Positions 11,330 through 22,565 of a stretch of 64,000 bases of DNA are shown piece after piece. The notes below the pieces were generated by a model. It worked only from the letters and a program-made list of their open reading frames with translations, was not told where the DNA came from and searched no databases. The DNA is taken from NCBI GenBank assembly GCA_963693085.1, contig OY856411.1, positions 118,197,267 to 118,261,266 of the forward strand, in the 5' to 3' direction. The stretch comes from Alisma plantago-aquatica. Taxonomy: Eukaryota > Streptophyta > Magnoliopsida > Alismatales > Alismataceae. Both the position numbers and the translations under genes were made by a program. Each line of letters begins with the position of its first letter. Positions within the stretch are counted from its first letter, which is position 1.

Positions 11330-13148
11330 AAGAAGGTGCTGCCGGATATTATATCGCCTCACAAACGATGTACATTATAGGGAGAGGCATTAATGATAAC
11401 ACCCTACTCGCTTTGGGGTTCTTGCTTGATTTTGGGGTGAAGAATAGTAGCAAGAAGGCGTGCTTGAAGGTAGATCTCAAAAAGGCTTATGACAATGTCA
11501 CGTGGGAAGCTCTCTGGAGTATTATGGAGGAGATGGGGTTCTCTCACATGTGGATCTTTATAATGAAGGAGTGTGTGACTACCACTTCATTCTCTATCTT
11601 GGTTAATGGTGTTCCTTATGGCTTATTCCATGCTAAGAATGGCTTGAGACAAGGTGATCCGTTGTCACCCTAATTATTTGCTATAGTTATGGAATCCCTT
11701 ACCAATATGATGGAGAAAGAAGTGTTAGACAATAGGATTGGTACCTTCAAACAAGGGGGCGTCAAAGTCATGCCGCATCTGATTTTTGTGGATGACGTGT
11801 TATTCTTTCTTGTAGGTAATGTCAAGACAACAAAAAACTATAGGAGGATGATGACAAGATTTGGTAAACTCACGGGCCTCTTCTTGAGTGTGATCAAATC
11901 AAGGGTGTATCTCTCCAGATCCTATGACTTGATGAGAGGAAGGCTCACAGAAGAGGTGGGTATTGAGGAGGGGGTCTTCCCTACCCATTACTTGGGCATT
12001 CCAATCTGTGGTGGTAAATCTAAAGGGTCTGAATTTAGTACCTGTGTGGACAACATGAGGGAGAAAGTTACGAAGTGGGCTGGGCTGAATATGTCTATGG
12101 CTGGCAGACAGGTGTTGGCGAGGACAGTGTTGATCGCCATGGTCAGGTTCTGGTGTATGCAAGCAGAGATCCATGTGTTTATCCTCGAAAAATTTCAGAG
12201 CATCATTGCAGTGTTTGTATGGGAGGCAAGTTCCATGTGGAGGCATGGGGCACTGTTGCAAAACGTTCCGAAGAAGGAGGGCTTAGCATCCATGATCTGG
12301 GGGATTTGGCTGTGGCTACCACGGCTAGGAAGATCGATGTCTTCTTGAGGAGGACAAAATTGTGCTGGGATTCTTGGATGAAGAGGCGCTCAGAGAGGTG
12401 ATGGTGGAGGACAGGACTAAGAACGAGTCTAGAACATGGCTGGCAATGTGTAGAAGATGGGTGGATATAGCTAGGGATTATCACAAAGATAATGAAGCTT
12501 GGGTGCTGGACAATCCAGGTAACACTCCCTGGAAAATCATACATTATCACATGCCGCAAGTCCCTTGGAACCAGATTTTGGGGAATGGCTCTCACATCCC
12601 AAAGTGCAGTTGTTGAATGTATAAAAGCATCCTGTAGAAGCTTCCTACCAGGGATCGACTGAATAGATGGGGGCTCAACAGTAACCCTCTATGTATACTA
12701 TGTAGGAGGGAGGAAGAGACACATCACCACCTATTTTTTGGCTATAACTATACCATGTATATGTGGTGTAGGTTATGGCTAAAATGGGTTTGGGGGATGC
12801 CCTCCCATGGAACTGTATGAGGGGTTTTTTTGATGGAGGAAAGAATGAAGACAATTAAAGATATGATCAGATTGGTGGGGGTGGATGTAAAATGCCTGTG
12901 CTACCTCATCTGGAGAGAAAGAAATGGAAGACTTCATGGCAAAGGGGACACTGATGTAATGTAACTTTTTGATGTTTTTGTTAATAGCTTGAGATGGGTG
13001 GTTAAATCCAAACCTAAGATTACAAAAAATGACCAGGGCCAAATTCTTAGGTAGTGGGATTTTATAGTGTAGCCCCTGTGTATAGTATGCCAGACCATAC
13101 TCTCTATACCTTTTGACGTTTAGTAATATTTTACGTGCTCTAAAAAAA
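11330..13148 (+). pseudogene. 5'-truncated L1-type LINE (reverse transcriptase and zf-RVT remnant)
   Basis: The element begins inside the RT domain (KKVLPDIISP at 11330, then a frameshift). The next frame (11368-12348) has LKVDLKKAYDNVTWE, NGLRQGDPLSP near 11640 and an FVDDVLFF catalytic box near 11787. It is broken by a TAA at 11671. Reading then moves between frames. A Cys/His zinc-binding end (CILCRREEETHHHLFFG) lies near 12695-12745, as in the zf-RVT domain of plant L1 elements. The endonuclease and ORF1 are absent. The copy ends in a short A-run (13142-13148). Such proteins prime reverse transcription at a nicked target. This copy cannot. Confidence 0.9.
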
Positions 13149-13816
13149 GTATATCTTTTCAGTTAAAAATGTTTTTTATTTGGTTAACCAAAGTAACCAA
13201 AATGGCACAGTTTATTCAAAAAACATATATATATATGTCGATATTGTTGTACTTTTATTTAAAATTACCTCCACATTTATATACTATTCAATATTTCATG
13301 AAATATATAGTTTTATATTCTCATGCAATACTACTATGATACAACAATTGTTTAATGTTTTTTTGAGAATATTCAAATAATATTTACAAGAGTGTTATCT
13401 AGTTAATAAATTAACTCATCATATTAATCATTAATCACTTACCTCCTAACCAAAACTAATACTAACTTGGTTAGGTTAATATTTAAAATCTCAAACCACA
13501 AATTAAAATTTTAGCCAAACCTAGTTAACCATATCCAACTGGATCAACTGAATGCTCAACCCCACTTGTAAGTTTAACTTGCAGCAGAGGGAAGGAAGAT
13601 CGTGAACTAGACTAGGGTCATGGATTTGGATAGCATGACATGGGGAACATGTATATTGTAGTTAGTAACATGAGTTGTTTAATTAGAATATTACCAATTT
13701 TGATACACTAATTAAAATATTTTCTATATCGTAGAACTTAATAAGTATTCTGAGCATTTCTCTAGACAATGAGGTAATTTGAAAGATTTACAAAGACAAA
13801 TTACCAAGAGAAGACT
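13149..13816 (+). repeat. Right copy of the direct repeat flanking the LINE
   Basis: It begins GTATATCTTTTCAG directly after the LINE A-run and ends at about 13816. It matches 10645-11329 with scattered substitutions and a shorter TA tract. It may be a target-site duplication of unusual length. Confidence 0.85.
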
Positions 13817-15650
13817 ACAATCATATATCTATCCTCCATATAGGAAAGAATGTACCCTTGAAATTGTGGCTACAAATATGCTTTGGTTTATTTTGGCATT
13901 GTTTGACATTGAACTTATGCATTATACATGATTCCAGAATGTCAACTGCAAACTTTATTATTTTTTTGGGAAACATATCTAGTTGGAAAATGTAATAGTC
14001 CTTTCTTTATCACTTTAGCAATCAAAATTAAAATTTGGTACTTGATTATTTCAAATCTCACTAGTACGCAAATATGTTGCAACATTAGCTACTTAAGGCC
14101 CATAAAGTTGGTTACAAAACTACATCTAGGAGGATGATATAAAATCTCAAATAGTACATTACTACTTCATTGCATTCATGTTTCATTTAAATTTTTTCAT
14201 TCATGTTCAAATCTTTAGATACACTTCTCTTCAAATACATATTCAAAATTGATATTGCATTTGTGTTTGATTTACATACAATGAAGCAACCAAGTATTCA
14301 TGATTCACATTGTATGCATGTAATACTTTCCTTCACATTACGTTCATGTTTCACTTCCATTCAAGTTCGATGTCACTCCAAATTCAAATACATAATCATG
14401 ATGCCACCCAAATTCATAGTCAATTGAATTCATAATTTACTTCATAAACATAATATGATCATATAAAAACTAAATGCAAAGTCAACACTAAAGTTTCAAA
14501 TACATAATCATGATTCCCAACCAAATTTAAATTTAACTTATTTTACAACACGCTCTACCCACTCTTTTCATAATATAACTCGAGTCCCTGGTGTATACAT
14601 ATGGGTGTTAAAGACCTACAAAAGAAATGATATATTATACAATGATATTATATATGATATGATCACAATTCCAATTAAAATCTAAACTTAAGAGCCCAAT
14701 TCTTTTCTACATGTTGTGGCTTTTATATGTCCTTTTATGATATTTTGGAAAAGGCTTCTATATACTTCATCACAGATTAGCCTCACACCCAGCCATTATT
14801 TTGTATAAAACACTAAAATTCAAAGCCATATGAATGATTAATAAATAAAGATAAGTAGAGTTGACCCATGATTTGAGCCATAAAAAATCTTTACAGTCCT
14901 CCAAAATAATGTTTTCTTTTGTTTATCTATGGCTCATTTTTCTTGAAGGAATGCTTTTATAAATCCCTATAAGTTATAGAGAATACATGTTTTTGATGAA
15001 GTAGCTATATCCCCATGAAGATATTAATAAATCTATTTATAGATAAATGTTTATAATTACTCTACAATTGGGATCTTTAGATTGTATCCTCCCACACATT
15101 TGCTATGCATTGGATTAGTATAATACACATTGAATATGCTCAGTGCAGTTAGCAACAATTCTGAATCCCTATTATTAAGTAAAGTATAAGAAAACAAAAA
15201 AAGTGGTCAATTTCTATAGTGAGAGTAATTCACAAGTTAAACTTACAAACTTAGAAAAACAACTAAATAATATAAACTTACTTGACACTAGAAGGAGTAG
15301 GGTTTTAATATTTCTCATACTACAAAAATACTTAAAATGAAGTATAGAAATAATCAAATATAGGTTGTTGTCTCTATCCATACTATTGATCATTGAACGA
15401 ACTAGGAATCCCACACTTGTTAAAGTCTCTTCATAGAAGTATTTGTGAGATCATATGCTCTAGTTTAATATATGGAAAACAACTGAAGATACATATTCAA
15501 ACAGAGTTGTTGCATTGATTAGTAATGCAACCCTATTTTAGGGCTTCATCGTGTGTCTTTTTATGCTTCAATCACATCTAAATTTGTTATATTATATTTT
15601 GTTTCCTTCAATAAGCATATTTTTATCAAATGCACTTATGGATGTTCTTT
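13817..15650. other. AT-rich intergenic DNA without recognisable gene
   Basis: No protein family, RNA gene or transposon end was recognised. At 14150-14560 the words TTCATGTTTCA, AATTCATA and CAAATACATAATCATGAT recur loosely, suggesting decayed simple-repeat origin. ORFs here are under 75 codons. Confidence 0.5.
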
Positions 15651-16185
15651 GTACGTTTTAGGTACTTAGACCACATCTTGAATGGACAAGAGAAAGAGGA
15701 TGATCCTAGGGTTTCTCTACACCTAGAGAAGCTTAAAGAGAGTTCAAAGTCTCCCCCAAACTACCCCTAGTGGCCAAGAGTCAACTCAAGCAAAGAAGTC
15801 CATGAAAATCCAAAGTTCAAGCTCAAAGTGCCCTTGAATACCCTAGAATAGATGTGGTTCCAAGGAACGACCGTGCTAGAAAATGAAATTTTCAAAGCAT
15901 AATCACAAATTCATGCATTGAAGTCAAAACTCAGTAGAATAGACATCTTGCACATCACAACCACACCAAGAAGGACACAACAAGAAAGTGGTGTTGAGAC
16001 ACCATCACACCTATTTTGAGTAGAACGTCCAGGTACTCCCTTGCCAAAATGGTCGTGCACTGTAGCATGACCATGTGACCACCTATCCACCACAGCCGTC
16101 TACCCAGGACATATGTCCCACCAATCCTCCAAAACCCAAAAAATCACCTAACTTCATTTCAATTTCTTATGATAGCCCTTCCACA
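15651..16185 (+). repeat. Old LTR-like DNA, left part (interrupted by Cassandra)
   Basis: CATGGTCGTGCTAT-type words and their inverse occur here (near 15868 and 16050) and again right of the Cassandra element (near 17052 and 17096). This suggests that both sides were one unit before that insertion. The family is not identified; an old Ty3/Gypsy LTR is likely from the TATA box and downstream text on the right side. Confidence 0.35.
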
Positions 16186-16280
16186 TGTATTGTCCCAGGA
16201 ATTAAGGCTTTAGATAAAACTATCTTAAAAGGAATGATTGGACTACCCATATCACTAAGGTGAACCTCCTTTTTAGGGTG

Positions 16281-16370
16281 TCCATCACTAAGAACTCCAT
16301 ATTTAAGCATGATTATCTTGGAGTTGTACTAGGATGAGTGACCATTCAGGAAGTTTATCCTGGCTTGCAC
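16281..16370 (+). other. 5S rRNA-derived domain of Cassandra 5' LTR
   Basis: The text follows plant 5S rRNA from CCATCA-GAACTCC through TTAAGC and GTACTAGGATGAGTGACC to the GAAGT.. and TGCAC end. In 5S genes this region holds the internal Pol III control region (A box, intermediate element, C box). Several substitutions suggest a weak or dead promoter. It is not a functional 5S gene. Confidence 0.85.
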
Positions 16371-16820
16371 GTGATTGAGGACAAAGTGCATAATTAAGGT
16401 TAGTGGTGGTCTGTGGGGCCAGTCGTCATTCCAAAAAACTATACTAGAGCATTCTACAGTCAACCTGGGTGTTGCAAATGATATTAGAGCCATAACCCCT
16501 CCACTAGGTGGGGGTGACATGGGCATGCGACATGCCAATCTTGAGTCGTGTGGTTCAAGCATGTTGGGAAGGGCTACCCTTGATGATGTAGCTGCCCTTA
16601 TGTTGGTATTCAATGATCAGGAGCTTGGTGTCAATGTGCCATTCTGGGTCTACACTGACATGGGAAAACAATATGAGGCCATATAGTTGAGATTTAATGA
16701 GGTCGTCAAGAGTCTAGGTGGGAAAGATTGTAATGTCTCAGGATTTGAGGCCTCAGATGAAATGATCTTAAAATGAATGATTGGACTACCCATATAAGAA
16801 GGTGCACCTCCTTTTTCAGG

Positions 16821-16912
16821 ATTCCATCACTAAGAACTCCATAGTTAAATGTGCTCATCTTGGAGTAGTACTAGGATGGTTGACTAGTCAGGCAGTTTAT
16901 CTTGGCTTGTAC
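16821..16912 (+). other. 5S rRNA-derived domain of Cassandra 3' LTR
   Basis: Same domain as in the 5' LTR. The C-box part reads AGTAGTACTAGGATGG, closer to the 5S consensus than the 5' LTR copy. The A-box part (ATAGTTAAATGTGCTC) is also recognisable. Confidence 0.85.
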
Positions 16913-17017
16913 ATGAGTGAGGACAAAGCACACAGTTAAGGCTAGTGTTGGTCTATTGGGCCATTAATCATTATTGAACCTCTACTAGAGCCTTGGGAAG
17001 TGGTCCCTGGTGTTACA

Positions 17018-17640
17018 CCTCCCCACCACAATTGTTCTACATATTACCCACCATGGTCGTGCTATTAGAAAACCTAGCAAGAATTTTTACATAGCATGAC
17101 CGTGCTATCAAAAAACTAGCAACATTTTTGCACTTCATTTCCCATTCTACCCTCACTTGATCTAGTGCTTCCCCACCACCTATATATACTTGGGTGGTAG
17201 TTGGAGCATGAGGTTAGCAACCTCTCAACCCTTCTCATCCCCCTCTCATCCATTCTCACTCTATTTCACTTCCATTCCATCATTTAGGGTTTTTGGCCAC
17301 TTTCCAACATACATCCATGCCATTCCACTTTGGAAGAGGGAGGTGCTGAACTTGCTACTTCTAAGAGGTGGACAAGGAGAAGTCTCCATTGAGCTACCAT
17401 GGCTTTCCACTCCTCTACTCATTCTTCTTTCTTCATTTTAAATTTTCCTTTGTTATGAGTACCTAGTCCCCCTTAGGTGGGTTGTCTGGGAGTAAAAGTG
17501 TTACTTTGACACCATTTTGGGAGAAAATCATATGTAAAATTGTAATATCATTTGTTAATGATTATGTACTAGTTTCTTCTCATTTCCCATAAATTTCTTG
17601 CTTTTTTGTGCTTGATATCATCTAGAATTCTAGGAAAATT
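17018..17640 (+). repeat. Old LTR-like DNA, right part
   Basis: It continues the CATGGTCGTGCTAT motif style of 15651-16185. It has a strong TATA box (17181) and a downstream TGTTATGAGTACCTAGTC segment, which resembles the transcribed part of Athila-type LTRs. The apparent ORF at 17190-17441 is probably LTR leader, not a gene. Confidence 0.35.
17181..17188 (+). promoter_or_regulatory. TATA box candidate (TATATATA)
   Basis: The context is CCACCTATATATACTTGG, with a pyrimidine-rich leader following. It is the probable promoter of the LTR-like remnant around it. Confidence 0.45.
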
Positions 17641-17802
17641 TCTTATATGTAGCCAATTTAGGAATTGTTCCTAGGTCCAATTAGTGGATTCCTAGATAAC
17701 TATTCACCTTCCTACATGCTAATCAATTCTGATACACTTACATCTTAGTATAGAAGCATTTAATGAAATTAGCTTGTATCCTTCTCAAGGGTATATGGAA
17801 GG

Positions 17803-19261
17803 TGATATTGAGAGACTCTTGGGGGTGAATAGAGACTTTGGTAGATATTAAATCAAATGAAAATACTTAGCTCACAAAATAAGAGATAAGAAAGCTACCA
17901 CAAAAGGACACATAGATTTAGAGTGATTCTTTCAAAAACATCAATACACTATCTAGTTGTTTCCAACCAGGATTTCTAAACCGTGTATTTTATTCCTTTT
18001 ATATAGAGATACACAATACACAAAAATTTACCAGTATCTTTTATGGTGCAAAGACTAACCCTCCTTTTCAGATCAAGGAGAACTCCACCTTCGTTGACAG
18101 GTCGTGGAAGGTCACCTTCTTCACTTTTTCTTTGATGGCCTAGGAAGAGAAACAACTTGAGAATCCTTCTTCTTGTAGGATCTTAGATAATATTCACTCC
18201 AAGAATTAGCCCAAGTGCAGCACACCAAGGTAGAAAGAGGTTTGAGAAATGGAAAATAAAATTCAGCTCACAAGATGCACATCAAGATCTATGAACAAGT
18301 GATGATGATCCACTCCATAAATGGTTTGGGCAAGGGTTGTATTTTGGGCCTAAGATCTTTGATAAAGATGGCAAGTAGTTCTCAAGTATGTGAATCAATG
18401 TATATGCAGTTTTATGTGTTATTCATGTATCCAAGTGTCCTAAGACCAATTCTATTTGTAGGAAATGTATGTAAGTGGTTAGGGTACATGTGAAAGTGTC
18501 TACAGTGTTCTAGGATGTTTATTAGCTGTTAGGATATGATTAATTAAGTCACAATGGCTAATTGGATTATTAACAAAATAGTTTCTAGAACCTTTATTGG
18601 TCCATAATATTGTCGATTGGAGGAGTCTTGGCTGACAAGCTTGTCGACTAACAAGAGTCTCAGTCCACAAACTTGTTGATCGAGCAGTTTCTTGGGTTTC
18701 GATGGCTATGTGTCAGTCTATATCCTTGGTCAACTAAGCACAACGACTCTTTTCTAGTCAAAATTTTTGTCGACCAACATTTAGTGATCGACAATATTGT
18801 CAACGAAGATTTACTTAGAACTTTGGATATGACATGATATTTCTTGGTATTTTATGTCTTCGACCAAGTGTGTTTTGGATCACAAAATTATTGACTGATA
18901 AGGACTCTGTGGAAAGATTTGCAACACATGTGAGGTCCTATTAATGATTCATATGAACCTATAAACCCTAAAGTCTTCAAGTGAGTGTAGGATATGGTTT
19001 TGGGTAGGTTTTGGAGGATCATCATTTGTCCTTACATCATGTCTATCAAGTTGTATGAAAACACACATGTACAAATAAATACATATATGCATGGTACATC
19101 TTGATTTGCAAGTATCCAATCATATGTATTTATAAGTTTTTTGTAGTTGGATCGTGATTTAATTTGTTGATCACCTGAAATACTTGATGCACATGTTAGT
19201 AACATAATTTAGGAAGTGTTTGTGTCATAAAAATGAGTGTCTCATATCCAAAAAGCCCACA
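17803..19261 (-). repeat. Sirevirus-type Copia LTR, copy A (3' LTR, minus orientation)
   Basis: On the minus strand the LTR starts TGTGGGCTTTTTGG, directly after the tract CATCATCAAAAAGGGGGAGAT (plus 19262-19280), which is the hallmark polypurine end of Sirevirus/SIRE elements. It ends near 17803. The centre (about 18600-18800) is rich in TTGTCGACCAAC-type words. A degenerate TATA box on the minus strand lies at about 18450. Related copies are B (21490-22565 plus 33534-33850), C (45995-46315) and D (48855-50323). Confidence 0.7.
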
Positions 19262-21489
19262 ATCTCCCCCTTTTTGATGATGATAAATATTTCCATAAGA
19301 TAAATTTAATGTAACCAATTTAGAATTTCCTACCTTTAAATTTATCTTATGAATAAATTTAATGTAACCAATTTAGAATTTCCTAACTTTAAATTTATCT
19401 TATGAACATACTTCCCTATTAAATTGATTTGATGATAACGAATTTATCTCATGGGTTTTTCTCCCTCTTTGCCATCTCAGAAAGATAGAAAGTTATGAAA
19501 ATGACTCCCTCTTAGTGGGTTACACCCCCTTCGTGAGACCCCCACTAAATATGATGCTTAATTTGGAGAGGGAAAAACTTATACTCAAAGCCGAATAGAA
19601 AATAATACTAATTTATGGGGAGATCCGAAAGCAAGGATAGAAATTATTCATGTTAAGGAATAGTCTAAAATAAATATATGATCAAAATATTGTCTGATTA
19701 CCAATGAGAGGAATGTTACATTCTTCATAATAAGAAGACCCAATTAGTACAAATTATTAAAAGGATACTCTAAATATGTGGTAACGAATGTTAACTCCAC
19801 CATGGAATAGAGATGCCATGAAAAACACTATTTTATAAAGAATCTCAATATCAATTTAAGGATTATGTAGTGCTTCCTGATGTAGTTATTTGCCATTAAA
19901 ATCAAAAGATAAAAATAAAACTGATTTCTCAATCATTTTGGAAGGATGGTAAGCCCAAAAATGATTAGAGAACCCATTAAGCACAAAAAGAGATCAACAA
20001 AATAATCTGTAGACCATATACAAGGTATATTAATCACATATTGATATAGAGAACAAGTAAGTACCATAATAATAGCTCTAAAATAATCTTTAAACCAAAT
20101 GTCAATGGATGTTAAGCCATTGTTGATATAGATAATTAATTAAGAGAAAAAAAAGATATTCAAGTTATATTAAAAGACTTTAATCCCCCCTTGATCACAT
20201 ATCAAGTGAAATGAGCTAAAAAATAAAAAGATTCCATTTAAGAACCCAAATTCCATGATAATGCATTCGTATCAGATGTAGAAATCAAGAAATCTAGTAA
20301 AAGTTTGAATTTGTAAATCAAGTTTTTAGAGATCCAAATAAATTCTATCATTGATAAGATCTTAGTTGAAAATGTTTCCAACCAAATTGCTACTCAGTCT
20401 AAATGTTTTGTCGAATGAGATATTTACAGATTGCATGTAGAAGATTAATTTAACTACAATAAGTCTGGATGTGATAGCACATATTATTTATATCTATATC
20501 AAGAGAAAAAGGATTTTACAAATAAGACTCATTATATTTTTACTTTTTATCTTGAGAGTGGTTTTGAGCACTTGAATTTTCCTTAAACAAGTTATGTTTC
20601 ATCTCTAAGAAAGTTCATTAACGTACTGAATATATAATTTTTATTTTTATATCTCTTCTCATGTTTAGGAAAAAGTCCATGAGTGCCATCATGATTATGA
20701 GAATGCAACCCATTTATACTATAAATATTTTTATCCAAACCTAAGTTCAACATTTTACATTCTTTAGAAAGGGATTGTTTTTAGCAGTAAAAATCAAGCA
20801 TTGTCTAGCAAGGCCTTCTTCAACCACAAAAATTTTAACATCAAAATTTTCTTAAAGAATAATGTTATGATTGACATGAGAACAAAAAGAGGTAAATTAT
20901 TAATATAAGGCATATTTTCTTTTAATTCAAGGAATCGGGTTTGAAAAGAAGCATTTATAGCAATCTCTTGTTGTCAATAGAATTTTGTTCTTTAAGATCA
21001 AGAACAAGCATACTAGACAACCTATGCATTTCTCAACTTTATTCAAGGTAATTAAAACAAGTTATATATGATCATTTTTGGATAGATTAGAAAGAGACAC
21101 CTTATCGTTATCATTACCTTGAACTTCATCTTTATCATGTGAACATACATGTACTCCTTTTTCTCCATTATCATCAATTCCACGATGGTTCGTTTTCCAC
21201 TAATTCCGATGTGTTTGATCCTCACTTTCTCTATTTGAGTGTATTGAGGTAATATGCTTGGAGTATCCATTATCACTCAGTCCTACAAAGTTGAGAGAAT
21301 TTTGATACTTAAGTAGAGTCCATGATGGTTAGCATAGATATCACTAGTGGAACTGATGTTATCAAGCCCAAAATACTTTTACAAATGTGAAAGTTAATGA
21401 ATTTTCTTATAAAGATTAAATATTCAAGTTAAATTTCTGACAAACTTGTTTTTGGTCAAAAAAATTGTCACCAAGGATCTATTGGTTCG
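19262..21489 (-). pseudogene. Internal 3' remnant of a Sirevirus-type Copia element
   Basis: This lies upstream (minus strand) of LTR A. It starts with the polypurine tract at 19262-19275. Next to it is a direct repeat of about 52 bp (TAAATTTAATGTAACCAATT..., 19302-19353 and 19354-19405). The rest is AT-rich with no intact ORF. At only about 2.2 kb between LTRs A and B, nearly all gag-pol is missing. A and B may therefore be the two LTRs of one internally deleted element, but I see no target duplication that would prove it. Confidence 0.45.
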
Positions 21490-21959
21490 AATTTTTGTCG
21501 ACCATTAACAATTTTAGAAGAAACCACCATGGACAAGTGACGATGATCCAATCACAGTCACCCTCTTCAACTCTTCTTTGATGGCCTAGGAGGAGCACCA
21601 ACTTGAAAAGACTCATTCTTCTGGTAGGATCTTGGAAAGACTTCACTCCAAGAAGTAGCCCAAACATAGCACACCAAGGTAGAAAGAGGTGGGAGAAATG
21701 GAAAATATAATTTTTCTTATGAGATATACAATCAAGATCTATCGACAAGTGACGATGATCCAATCCACACATGGTTTGCGCAAAGGTTGTATTTGGTGGA
21801 GAGGATACTAGAGTTAAGCTGATGCTTGGGATAGGTAGATAGCAACTGGAATTGTAGGGCCTAAGGTCTTTGAGAAAGTTGTTAAGTAGTTCTCAAGTAT
21901 GTTATTTAATGTATATGCAATTGTATGTACAATTCATGTATCTAAGTATCCTAAGACCA

Positions 21960-22068
21960 TTCTTGGGATTAAGAGAGAAAGATTTCTTCCCCTCTCCCAC
22001 ACCCATGGCGGAGGCCGAACACCTGCGAGGGTGGTAAATCAAGGTGACAATTGGGATTCGAACCCAGG
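21960..22068 (-). mobile_element. 5'-truncated tRNA-related SINE
   Basis: This 109-bp segment is absent from LTR A at the same place and is bordered by perfect 11-bp copies of TCCTAAGACCA (21949-21959 and 22069-22079), a clean target duplication. On the minus strand it carries a Pol III B box, GGTTCGAATCC (plus 22054-22064), near its 5' end. No A box is present, so the copy is 5'-truncated. There is no poly-A tail. Such elements are moved by LINE enzymes. Confidence 0.72.
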
Positions 22069-22560
22069 TCCTAAGACCAATTCTATTTATAGGAAAGGTA
22101 CGCAAGTGGTTAGGGTACTTGTAGCAAGTCTATAGAGTATTCTAGGATGTCAACTAGTTGTTAGGATATGTTAATCAAGTTACAACGATTACCTTGATCA
22201 TTAACAAAATTAGTTTCTAGAACCTTTCTCTGTCCACAACATTGTCGACAGGAGGAGTCTCGGTCGAAAAACTTGTTGATTGTGAAGAGTCTCGGTCGAA
22301 AAACTTGTTGACCAGACAGTGTCCTGGGCTCCAACGGTTATGTGTCAGTCTATATCCTCGGTTAACTAAGCACAATGACTCTTTTCTAGTCAAATATTTC
22401 TTTGACCAACTTTTGCAGTTGACAATATTGTTGACCGAGACCGACTCAAAACTTTAGATATGTAAGTCTATTTCTTGGTTTTCTATGCCTTCGACCAAGT
22501 GTGTCTCAATCCATAAAATTTTTGACTGAGAAGGACTCAGTGCAAAGATTTGCAATGTAT

Positions 22561-22565
22561 GTGAG
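22561..22565 (+). other. Target-site duplication GTGAG (left)
   Basis: GTGAG lies directly before TGTTACAACC and again directly after the 3' LTR (33529-33533). It defines the insertion of the nested chromovirus. Confidence 0.9.

Larger units (their letters stand above)
16186..17017 (+). mobile_element. Cassandra-type TRIM retrotransposon (5S rRNA-bearing LTRs)
   Basis: The 5' LTR is 16186-16476 (TGTATTGTCCCAGG ... GGTGTTGCA) and the 3' LTR is 16729-17017 (TGTAATGTCTCAGG ... GGTGTTACA). They are about 80% identical by eye. The 252-bp interior has no coding capacity. A primer site TGATATTAGAGCC (16479-16491) resembles the initiator-tRNA-Met site TGGTATCAGAGCC. A purine tract GGTGGGAAAGA precedes the 3' LTR. 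Both LTRs contain 5S rRNA-like sequence, the defining mark of Cassandra, which depends on other elements' enzymes. LTR divergence makes this an old insertion. No clean target duplication is visible. Confidence 0.88.
21490..22565 (-). repeat. Sirevirus-type LTR copy B, first part (split by a chromovirus)
   Basis: It is colinear with LTR A from about 18110 to the TTTGCAATGTATGTGAG segment. The minus-strand TATA box is intact (plus CTATTTATA, 22083-22091). The sequence stops at 22565, where the nested chromovirus starts, and resumes at 33534. The first ~300 bp found in copy A are missing. A 109-bp SINE is inserted at 21960. Confidence 0.75.

Noticed and set aside
16281..16370. Functional 5S rRNA gene
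   Set aside because: Only the central and 3' part of 5S is recognisable, it is mutated and it lies within an LTR; Cassandra origin explains it.
17190..17441. 83-codon ORF after a TATA box as a small host gene
   Set aside because: It lies in the LTR-like leader following 17181, has no known motif and is split from its context by no splice signals.
22054..22064. tRNA gene on the minus strand
   Set aside because: A B box is present but no A box, acceptor stem or anticodon arm can be folded; target duplications show it is a SINE.
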